Below the pieces are notes generated by a model. That model was given only the letters and a program-made list of their open reading frames with translations, did no database searches and was not told the DNA's origin. This document shows positions 15,256 through 21,833 of a stretch of DNA of 22,816 nucleotides, one piece after another. Made by a program: the position numbers and the translations under genes. Positions within the stretch are counted from its first letter, which is position 1. Every line of letters begins with the position of its first letter. The stretch is from HGM11416 sp964532155 (lineage in GTDB: Bacteria > Bacillota > Clostridia > Christensenellales > Borkfalkiaceae), in NCBI GenBank assembly GCA_964532155.1, contig CAZHGN010000023.1, positions 1-22,816 of the forward strand, given 5' to 3'.

Positions 15256-15287
15256 CTGCCGACGCGCTTTTTGCAGTGCGTCGGCAG
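15256..15287 (+). terminator. Strong 10-bp stem-loop after pckA
   Basis: CTGCCGACGC (15256-15265) and GCGTCGGCAG (15278-15287) form a perfect 10-bp stem with a 12-base loop, 17 bases after the pckA stop. The nearest T run on the plus strand (15299-15303) is about 11 bases after the stem, so it is not a textbook terminator. It may attenuate or end the pckA transcript, or protect its 3' end. On the opposite strand the stem is followed closely by TTTTT, but no minus-strand gene needs it. Confidence 0.5.
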
Positions 15288-15324
15288 GGCGAATTACGTT
15301 TTTACTAAAAGGAGCATAATTGCT

Positions 15325-15567
15325 ATGATTAAAGTAACCGTATGTATCGGCAGTTCCTGCCACATTAAAGGCGCTCGTCAGGTAGTAGATACCCTTCAAA
15401 ACCTCATTGCAAAGAACAACCTTAAAGATAAGGTAGATCTCGGCGGTACGTTTTGCATGGGTAAATGTCAAGAGGGCGTTTGCGTTACCGTCAACGGCGA
15501 GTTTTTCTCGGTTAGCCCCGACACCGCCGAAGAATTTTTCAATACCAACGTTTTAGCGAAGGCTTAA
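15325..15567 (+). CDS. Small thioredoxin-like [2Fe-2S] ferredoxin (first of a pair)
   Basis: An 80-residue protein with the thioredoxin-like ferredoxin cysteine pattern C7-x4-C12 (CIGSSC) and C44-x3-C48 (CMGKC). This is the pattern of the NuoE/HndA C-terminal domain and of free-standing Clostridium pasteurianum-type [2Fe-2S] ferredoxins. It lacks the N-terminal helical bundle of NuoE, so it is a single-domain carrier. AAGGAG precedes the ATG at 15325 by 10 bases; a longer reading from 15271 would run through the pckA stem-loop and has no ribosome binding site. A homologous gene follows after 3 bases, then the group C hydrogenase, so it is probably an electron carrier or partner for that hydrogenase. 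The exact redox partner cannot be read from the sequence. Confidence 0.85.
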   Translation: MIKVTVCIGSSCHIKGARQVVDTLQNLIAKNNLKDKVDLGGTFCMGKCQEGVCVTVNGEFFSVSPDTAEEFFNTNVLAKA

Positions 15568-15570
15568 TTT

Positions 15571-15837
15571 ATGGTCGTCGTATGCGTGTGCGTGGGCAGC
15601 TCTTGTTATTTAAAGGGCGCGCCCGAAATCGTCGAAATGCTCGAGAGCAAGGTTGCCGAAAACGGTTTAACCGACAAGGTTATGCTTGTCGGAAGCTTTT
15701 GCTCGGGCAAATGTAACAGAGTAGGCGTTACCATTACGGTAAACGACGAGGTTACTACCGGCGTTACGAAGGAAACATTTAACGATTTTTGGAACGGCAC
15801 GATAATGGCTGCCGTTAAGAACGATTCCGAAGGCTAA
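15571..15837 (+). CDS. Small thioredoxin-like [2Fe-2S] ferredoxin (second of a pair)
   Basis: An 88-residue homolog of the preceding protein, with the same ligand spacing (C7-x4-C12, CVGSSC; C44-x3-C48, CSGKC) and the same GSSC-x2-KGA segment; it has an extra Cys5. It starts only 3 bases after the previous stop, so the two arose by tandem duplication or are kept as a pair. The sequences have diverged clearly outside the cluster sites, so they may serve different partners. The next gene encodes a PAS-containing [FeFe] hydrogenase. In several clostridial loci such ferredoxins accompany multi-subunit or sensory hydrogenases, which is the basis for proposing a link. Confidence 0.85.
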   Translation: MVVVCVCVGSSCYLKGAPEIVEMLESKVAENGLTDKVMLVGSFCSGKCNRVGVTITVNDEVTTGVTKETFNDFWNGTIMAAVKNDSEG

Positions 15838-15902
15838 ACGCGTCGGATTTTTCGGCTGTTACGCTTGCGGCAGGTCGATTAAAACTAAGGGGGAAGCTAA
15901 AA

Positions 15903-17573
15903 ATGGCTAACTGTCTTACGCTTAAAAAATCCAACTGCAAAAATTGCTATAAGTGCATAAGACACTGCCCGGTAAAATCCATCAGATTTTCGGGCAATCA
16001 GGCGCACATTATAGGCAACGAATGCATATTGTGCGGACAATGCTTCGTCGTATGTCCGCAAAACGCCAAGGAGATTACGGGCGAGTGCGAAAAGGTCAAG
16101 GTGTTTATTCAGTCGGGCGTGCCCGTCTACGTAAGCCTTGCGCCGTCGTTTATCGCCAATTACGACGGCGTGGGAATAAACGGTATGGCAACCGCGCTTA
16201 AAAAGCTCGGCTTTGCCGAGGTCGAAGAAACGGCTATCGGCGCGAAAATAGTTAAAACCGAATACGAGCGTATGCTCAACGAGGAGGGGAGGGACGTGCT
16301 CATTTCCTCTTGCTGTCATTCGGTTAATTTGCTTATTCAAAAGTATTTCCCAAAAGAGTTGGAGTACCTTGCCGACGTATTGTCGCCGATGCAGGCGCAT
16401 GCGCAAAATATCAAAAAGAGAGTTCCGAACGCCAAAGTGGTCTTTATAGGCCCGTGCGTTGCAAAAAAGGACGAAGCCGAATATTATCAAATAGTAGACG
16501 CCGTTTTGACTTTCGAGGAGCTTGCCGAATGGCTTAAGGCGGAAAATATCGCGCTCGAACCCGATATGGACGAGACCGAAAAAAGCCTTACCAGATTTTT
16601 TCCGACGGCGGGCGGCGTGCTTAAATCGATGGAAAAACGCCCCGACTATACTTACGTTTCGGTTGACGGCGTCGAAAACTGCATAGCGGCGCTCAAGGAT
16701 ATCGAAAGCGGAAAAATCCACAAGTGTTTTATCGAGATGTCCGCTTGCGCCGGCAGTTGCATAGGCGGTCCGGTTATGGAAAAATATCACCGCACGCCTA
16801 TTAAGGATTACGCCGCCGTTTCAAGGTACGCGGGCAAGTCGCATTTCGAAGTCGACCAGCCCGAGCCCGAGTATTTGAGAAAGAACTTTACGGCGATAGA
16901 GCATAAGCTTACGCCGCCGAGCGAATTCGAAATTTCGGACATCTTGCGTAAAATGGGCAAAACCAAGCCCGAAGACGAGCTTAACTGCGGTAGTTGCGGT
17001 TACGACACATGCCGCGAAAAAGCCGTCGCTATTTATCAGGGTAAAGCGGAAATATCCATGTGCTTGCCCTATCTTAAGGAAAAAGCCGAAAGCTTTTCCG
17101 ACTGTATTACGAAAAATACGCCAAACGGACTTATCGTGCTTAACGATCAGCTCGAGGTTCAGCAAATTAACGCCGCGGCTCGCAGAATTATGAATATCCG
17201 CTCGGCTTCGGACGTTTTGGGCGAGAGCGTCGTTCGTATTCTCGACACCGCGATATTTATGCGCGTGCTTAAAACCAAGCGCAGCGTAAGGAACGAAAAG
17301 ACCTATCTTGCCGAATACCAAAAGTACGTCGAGCAGACGGTTATGTACGACGAGGCGTACCATTTGCTCGTGTGCATAATGCGCGATATTACCGAGGAAG
17401 AAAGCGAGCGCGAGCATAAGGAAAATATTTCCAGACAGACCATCGAGGTTGCCGACCGCGTCGTCGACAAACAGATGAGAATAGTTCAGGAAATAGCGTC
17501 TTTGCTCGGTGAAACCGCCGCCGAAACCAAGATCGCGCTTACCAAACTTAAGGAGTCTATAGCCGATGAATGA
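15903..17573 (+). CDS. hydS: Group C (sensory-type) [FeFe] hydrogenase with PAS domain
   Basis: A 556-residue protein. An N-terminal 2x[4Fe-4S] ferredoxin domain has CKNCYKCIRHCP (12-23) and CILCGQCFVVCPQ (41-53). The H-cluster domain (about 70-335) has SSCCHSVN (135-142) in place of TSCCPxW, GPCVAKKDE (183-191), and MSACAGSCIGGP (279-290). Next is a four-cysteine Fe-S motif, NCGSCGYDTCREKA (361-374) with C387, then a PAS domain (about 400-495) and a C-terminal helical, coiled-coil-like tail. This layout matches group C [FeFe] hydrogenases, which are believed to sense H2 and pass a signal through PAS. All cysteine ligands are present, but the proline of TSCCP is replaced by histidine, suggesting tuned activity. 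It overlaps a PP2C-type phosphatase gene by 8 bases, the partner usual for this group. AAGGGGGA precedes the ATG. Confidence 0.92.
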   Translation: MANCLTLKKSNCKNCYKCIRHCPVKSIRFSGNQAHIIGNECILCGQCFVVCPQNAKEITGECEKVKVFIQSGVPVYVSLAPSFIANYDGVGINGMATALKKLGFAEVEETAIGAKIVKTEYERMLNEEGRDVLISSCCHSVNLLIQKYFPKELEYLADVLSPMQAHAQNIKKRVPNAKVVFIGPCVAKKDEAEYYQIVDAVLTFEELAEWLKAENIALEPDMDETEKSLTRFFPTAGGVLKSMEKRPDYTYVSVDGVENCIAALKDIESGKIHKCFIEMSACAGSCIGGPVMEKYHRTPIKDYAAVSRYAGKSHFEVDQPEPEYLRKNFTAIEHKLTPPSEFEISDILRKMGKTKPEDELNCGSCGYDTCREKAVAIYQGKAEISMCLPYLKEKAESFSDCITKNTPNGLIVLNDQLEVQQINAAARRIMNIRSASDVLGESVVRILDTAIFMRVLKTKRSVRNEKTYLAEYQKYVEQTVMYDEAYHLLVCIMRDITEEESEREHKENISRQTIEVADRVVDKQMRIVQEIASLLGETAAETKIALTKLKESIADE

Positions 17574-18738
17574 TCTTTGCGTTGATATCGGTTATAAGAG
17601 TATAAACCATTTCGGGGAACAGCTTTGCGGCGACCACGTCGACGTGGTCGAGCAGGGCGAAAATTCAACCGTTCTCGTGCTTGCCGACGGATTGGGCAGC
17701 GGAGTTAAGGCGAGTATACTTTCCACGCTTACCTCGAAAATCATTTCTACGATGATGGCGGAGGGGCTTTCGCTCGAATCGTGCGTCGAAACGATAGCGG
17801 CGACCTTGCCGATTTGCTCGGTTAGAGGAGTGGCGTATTCCACCTTTACCATAGTTCACGTCGTCAATAACGAGGAAGCCGAGATTATCGAGTTCGACAA
17901 TCCGCAGGTTATAGTTTTCCGCGAGGGTGAAAACTATTCTTACCGCAGAAGCGAGATGAATATTTGCGGAAAACGCGTCTATAAGTCGGTTATCGAGCTT
18001 AAGGACGGTGACATCATCATTGCGATGAGCGACGGTTGTCCGCATGCCGGCTTGGGCGTGAGATATAATTTCGGTTGGAAAAGAGAGGATATAATATCCT
18101 TTATGCAACCGCTCGTAACCGTGGGATATACGGCGAAAACGCTGTCTACCATTCTCGTCGACGAATGCAACAAGCTTTACGGCAACAAGCCGGGCGACGA
18201 CACGACCGCATGCGTTATGAAGGTGAGAAAGCGCGTTCCCATGAATTTACTGTTCGGGCCCCCTGCTAACAGAGACGACTCCAACAGAATGATGTCTCTT
18301 TTCTTTTCTAAGGAAGGCAAGCACATCGTTTGCGGCGGAACGACTTCGTCAATTGCGGCTAAGTTTTTGGGCAAGCCCTTAAAAACCAGCTTGCGTTTCG
18401 AAAAAAGCGACGTTCCCCCCATTGCGGAGATAGAGGGCGTCGATCTCGTGACCGAAGGGGTAATTACGGTCAACAAGGTAGTCGAATATGCTAAAGACGT
18501 ATTGAAGGACAACCTTCTTTACGAAAAATGGAGTTTCGGGCACGACGGTGCGTCGCTTATTTGCAGGCTTTTGTTCGAGGAAGCGACCGATATAAACTTT
18601 TACGTCGGTAAAGCAATAAACCCGGCTCACCAAAACCCCGATTTGCCTATCAATTTCAACATTAAAATGAATCTCGTAAATGAGCTTTCCGATTGTTTGA
18701 AGCAGATGGGAAAAAGAATAAAAGTCTGTTATTTTTAA
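17566..18738 (+). CDS. PP2C/SpoIIE-like serine/threonine phosphatase with an unassigned C-terminal domain
   Basis: A 390-residue protein. Residues 1-225 are a PP2C/SpoIIE-type phosphatase: Asp23 (CGDHV), VLADGLGSG (38-46), AMSDGCPHAGLG (153-164) and GDDTTACVM (210-218) supply the metal-binding aspartates. The remaining 165 residues have no motif I recognise. They include GKHIVCGGTTSSIAAKFLG and EGVDLVTEGVITVNKVVEYAKDVL and look like a mixed alpha/beta domain. There is no membrane segment. The start lies within the last codons of the group C hydrogenase gene (8-base overlap), so the two are coupled and probably form a signalling unit in which H2 state controls dephosphorylation of a serine/threonine target. 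The target is not visible in the window. Confidence 0.85.
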   Translation: MNDLCVDIGYKSINHFGEQLCGDHVDVVEQGENSTVLVLADGLGSGVKASILSTLTSKIISTMMAEGLSLESCVETIAATLPICSVRGVAYSTFTIVHVVNNEEAEIIEFDNPQVIVFREGENYSYRRSEMNICGKRVYKSVIELKDGDIIIAMSDGCPHAGLGVRYNFGWKREDIISFMQPLVTVGYTAKTLSTILVDECNKLYGNKPGDDTTACVMKVRKRVPMNLLFGPPANRDDSNRMMSLFFSKEGKHIVCGGTTSSIAAKFLGKPLKTSLRFEKSDVPPIAEIEGVDLVTEGVITVNKVVEYAKDVLKDNLLYEKWSFGHDGASLICRLLFEEATDINFYVGKAINPAHQNPDLPINFNIKMNLVNELSDCLKQMGKRIKVCYF

Positions 18739-18809
18739 AACGCGGCGGATTTTTGCGCAAAAGAATTACGGGCTAAAAAAATACGAAAATCGACTTATAG
18801 GAAGACTTT

Positions 18810-20240
18810 ATGAAAAAATTTGATACGAAGGTTCAACATTTAAAATACAAGGTGCTTCGCGAGGTTGCTCGCGCGGCTTGGAAAGACGAGCTTGCCGAAG
18901 GCGTAATCGATATTCCCAAAAAAATCGTTCCCGGCAAAACGCCTACTATGCGTTGCTGCGTTTATAAGGAGCGTGCGATTCTCGGCGAGCGCGTTAAGCT
19001 TGCAATGGGCGGTGATAAGACCAATCCCAATGTGATCGAGGTTATAGATATAGCGTGTGACGAATGTCCCATCGGCGGTTACGAGGTAACCAACGCTTGC
19101 AGAGGGTGCTTAGCCCACAGATGCGAGGACGTTTGCCGTTTCGGCGCTATTCAGTTCGACGAAAACCACGTTGCGCATATAGACAAGAGCAAATGCAAAG
19201 AATGCGGCGCTTGCGCTAAGGTTTGCCCCTATACCGCAATCAGAAACTATAAGAGACCTTGCGAAACGGCTTGCAAGATTAAAGCTATTTCTATGGGCGA
19301 GGACAAGCAGGCTTGTATAGACAATTCCAAGTGTATCGCTTGCGGCGCTTGCGTTTACACCTGTCCGTTCGGAGCCATTACCGATAAATCGTTCATTCTC
19401 GACGTTATCGATATGTTAAAGAATAGCAACGGCAACACAGATTATAAGGTATACGCCGTCGTTGCTCCGTCCATTTCCAGCCAGTTTACCTACGCAAAAC
19501 TCGGTCAGGTTATAAAAGGACTTAAAGAGCTCGGTTTCCACACCGTTATCGAGGCGGCGCTCGGCGCGGATATGGTCGCTCAAGCCGAATCGCGCGAGCT
19601 TGTAGAAAAGGGTTTCTTGACCAGTTCTTGCTGCCCCGCATTCGTCAATTATATCGACAAGAATTTCCCCGACCTCAAGCCTTTCGTTTCGCACAACCTG
19701 TCGCCTATGGGTGCTATTTCCAAGTATATTAAGGAACACGAAGCACCTTGCAAAGTCGTCTTTATAGGACCGTGCACGGCGAAGAAAATGGAAGTTCAAA
19801 AGGAAACCGTTAAGCCTTACGTGGACGCCGCAATGACCTTCGAGGAACTCCAAGCGTTATTCGACAGCCGCGACATAGATATTACCACGCTCGGCGAGGA
19901 CGTTTTGGATAACGCTTCGTACTTCGGAAGAATTTTTGCGCGTTGCGGCGGATTGTCCGACGCCGTTCAAGAGGCGCTTAAGGAGCAAGGGTTGGACGAT
20001 TTCGATCTTAAAGCTTGCGCGTGCGACGGTATCGAAGAATGCCGCATAGCACTTTTGAAAAAGAGTAAAAATCTTCTCGACGCGAACTTCATCGAAGGAA
20101 TGGCTTGTATCGGCGGTTGCATAGGCGGCGCGGGCTGTCTTACTCACGGCGAAAAGAACAAAGCCGAGGTTGATAAGTACGGTAGAGAGGCTTTGGAAAA
20201 GACGATCGCGGACGCGGTTTCTATTCTTAAGCACGACTAA
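18810..20240 (+). CDS. hydA: Group B [FeFe] hydrogenase
   Basis: A 476-residue catalytic [FeFe] hydrogenase. The N-terminus (about 47-110) is the cysteine-rich group B extension, including CDECPIGGYE (83-92) and CRGCLAHRCEDVCRFGAI (97-114). Ferredoxin motifs follow at CKECGACAKVCPYTAI (129-144) and CIACGACVYTCPFGAI (175-190), with extra cysteines between. The H-cluster domain has TSSCCPAFVN (271-280), GPCTAKKME (320-328) and GMACIGGCIGG (430-440), with all ligands present. Group B enzymes are thought to exchange electrons with ferredoxin and to evolve or consume H2 in anaerobic fermenters. No NADH subunits are adjacent, so it is probably ferredoxin-dependent. AGGAAG lies just before the ATG. 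It is the next gene after the phosphatase (gap 71 bases), and the group C protein may control it. Confidence 0.94.
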   Translation: MKKFDTKVQHLKYKVLREVARAAWKDELAEGVIDIPKKIVPGKTPTMRCCVYKERAILGERVKLAMGGDKTNPNVIEVIDIACDECPIGGYEVTNACRGCLAHRCEDVCRFGAIQFDENHVAHIDKSKCKECGACAKVCPYTAIRNYKRPCETACKIKAISMGEDKQACIDNSKCIACGACVYTCPFGAITDKSFILDVIDMLKNSNGNTDYKVYAVVAPSISSQFTYAKLGQVIKGLKELGFHTVIEAALGADMVAQAESRELVEKGFLTSSCCPAFVNYIDKNFPDLKPFVSHNLSPMGAISKYIKEHEAPCKVVFIGPCTAKKMEVQKETVKPYVDAAMTFEELQALFDSRDIDITTLGEDVLDNASYFGRIFARCGGLSDAVQEALKEQGLDDFDLKACACDGIEECRIALLKKSKNLLDANFIEGMACIGGCIGGAGCLTHGEKNKAEVDKYGREALEKTIADAVSILKHD

Positions 20241-20255
20241 GTTTTTGTATAATTT

Positions 20256-20282
20256 ATGCGCTCCGTTTTTTGCGGGGCGCAT
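20256..20282 (+). terminator. Stem-loop after group B hydrogenase gene
   Basis: ATGCGCTCCG (20256-20265) pairs with CGGGGCGCAT (20273-20282) over 10 bp with one G-U pair and a T-rich 7-base loop, 15 bases after the stop. The sequence after it is AT-rich (TAATATCGTT) but lacks a clean T run. It is a likely transcript end for the hydrogenase unit. Confidence 0.5.
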
Positions 20283-20332
20283 TAATATCGTTATAAAAAT
20301 GGAGTTATAGGGCGATTATTGCCTTTTAAACT

Positions 20333-21727
20333 ATGGAAAAAACAAAAACGCGTAATCGAGAAATCGATATGACTTCGGGTAAAATATTCCCGAGTATAAT
20401 TAAATTTTCGGTGCCGCTTATGGCTACGGGCATTTTGCAGCTTCTGTTCAGTACGGCGGACATGATAGTCGTTGGGAGTTTTGTCGGAATGACCGAGCTT
20501 GCCGCCGTCGGCTCGACCGGGGCGCTCGTTGCGCTTATAGTAAACTTTTTTATCGGTCTTTCAATGGGTGCGGGCATTGCAATGTCTAACGCGTTCGGCG
20601 CGGGGAAATCGGAAGAAGGCTCCAAAATATTGCATACGTCGATTCCTCTCGCAATTATATCGGGGATATTGGTAACCGTTGTCGGCGTTATTTTCTGCGA
20701 ACCGCTGTTAAGGCTTATGGATACTCCCGCAGAATGCTTGCCGCATTCGAAAGAATATTTGACGATTTATTTTTGCGGAGCGGTGTTTAATTTGCTCTAC
20801 AATTTCGGCGCTGCCGTTTTAAGGGCGACGGGCGACACGGTAAGACCGCTTATTTTCCTTGCGTGCGCGGGCGTTTTGAATATAATCGTAAACCTTATAT
20901 CGGTTATAGTTTTCAATATGGGCGTTGCCGGCGTTGCTTACGCAACCATTACCTCTCAAGCCGTTTCTTGCGTACTCGTTATAATCGCGCTTGTAAAGAA
21001 CAAGGGGTTCGTCAAACTGTCGTTTAAAAATATTAGAGTGGACGGCAAAACGCTTAAAAAAATATTAAAGCTCGGCGTGCCTTCGGGATTGCAAAATTCG
21101 CTGTTTTCGCTTTCCAACGTAATCATTCAAAAAACGGTTAACTCTTACGGCGAAGTGTACGTGGCGGGCAATACCGCCTCGCGCGAGCTCGAGGGGTTTG
21201 TGTATACGATGATGAACTCGGTTGCCAACGCTTCTGTTACCGCAGTCGGGCAAAACTACGGCGCAAACAACTTCGAACGCATAAAGAAATCGGTTATACA
21301 ATGCGTTTTCATCGCCGCGATAGTCGGTTTTATCGGCGGAGCGATTATATTGTTGCTTCACGCGCCGCTTACCGGACTTTATATCGAGAGCGATGAAGCG
21401 GCAGTCAAAGAACTTGCTCAAAAGGTCGCGATGGATAGACTTTTGCTTATTATGCCCACGTATATTTTCTGCGGCATGATGGACGTAATGAACTGTTCCA
21501 TGCGCGGTATAGGCAGCTCGGTTTTGCCGATGGTAATCGTGCTTGTCGGAACGTGCGTTTTCAGAATAGTTTGGATATATTGCGTTTATCCCTTCTATTC
21601 GTCCTATTTTTGCATTATTCTGTCGTACCCGGTGTCTTGGGTGCTGACCTTCATCTCGGGCGTTATAGCGTTCAGAACGGTGTATAATCGCAAAAAAAGC
21701 GAAATGTCGTCGGCTTTAACGGCTTAA
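20333..21727 (+). CDS. MATE-family multidrug/metabolite exporter
   Basis: A 464-residue polytopic membrane protein of the MATE family, which exports cationic or other small compounds in exchange for Na+ or H+. The N-terminus REIDMTSGKIFPSIIKFSVPL is characteristic of clostridial MATE proteins. The two homologous six-helix halves follow, with MIVVGSFVGMTELAAVGSTGA and AGIAMSNAFGAGK in the first, and SSLSN-like IQKTVNSYGEVYVAG and SVTAVGQNYGANN in the second. There are about 12 hydrophobic segments. The ATG at 20333 has only a weak ribosome binding site. An ATG at 20369 is possible but would cut off the conserved EID segment. Substrate cannot be told from sequence. It is flanked by stem-loops and is probably a single-gene unit unrelated to the redox genes. 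Confidence 0.9.
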   Translation: MEKTKTRNREIDMTSGKIFPSIIKFSVPLMATGILQLLFSTADMIVVGSFVGMTELAAVGSTGALVALIVNFFIGLSMGAGIAMSNAFGAGKSEEGSKILHTSIPLAIISGILVTVVGVIFCEPLLRLMDTPAECLPHSKEYLTIYFCGAVFNLLYNFGAAVLRATGDTVRPLIFLACAGVLNIIVNLISVIVFNMGVAGVAYATITSQAVSCVLVIIALVKNKGFVKLSFKNIRVDGKTLKKILKLGVPSGLQNSLFSLSNVIIQKTVNSYGEVYVAGNTASRELEGFVYTMMNSVANASVTAVGQNYGANNFERIKKSVIQCVFIAAIVGFIGGAIILLLHAPLTGLYIESDEAAVKELAQKVAMDRLLLIMPTYIFCGMMDVMNCSMRGIGSSVLPMVIVLVGTCVFRIVWIYCVYPFYSSYFCIILSYPVSWVLTFISGVIAFRTVYNRKKSEMSSALTA

Positions 21728-21738
21728 AACAACTATCT

Positions 21739-21781
21739 GCCGGTTAAAGCGGATAAGCTCGGCTTCGGTTGGCGCCTTTTT
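21739..21781 (+). terminator. Rho-independent terminator after the MATE gene
   Basis: GCCGGTTAAAGC (21739-21750) can pair with GCTTCGGTTGGC (21762-21773) over 11 of 12 positions, four of them G-U. It is followed by GCC and a run of five T (21777-21781). The position, 12 bases after the stop codon, suits a terminator of the MATE transcript. The wobble pairs make it only moderately stable. Confidence 0.55.
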
Positions 21782-21833
21782 GTTATTACTTTACTGTTAG
21801 CTTTGGCGCGAATAATAAAAAAGGAGACAAAAC

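Noticed and set aside
15271..15324. Longer N-terminus for the first ferredoxin (start at 15271)
   Set aside because: Would run through the pckA stem-loop and lacks a ribosome binding site; the ATG at 15325 has AAGGAG and matches the family N-terminus.
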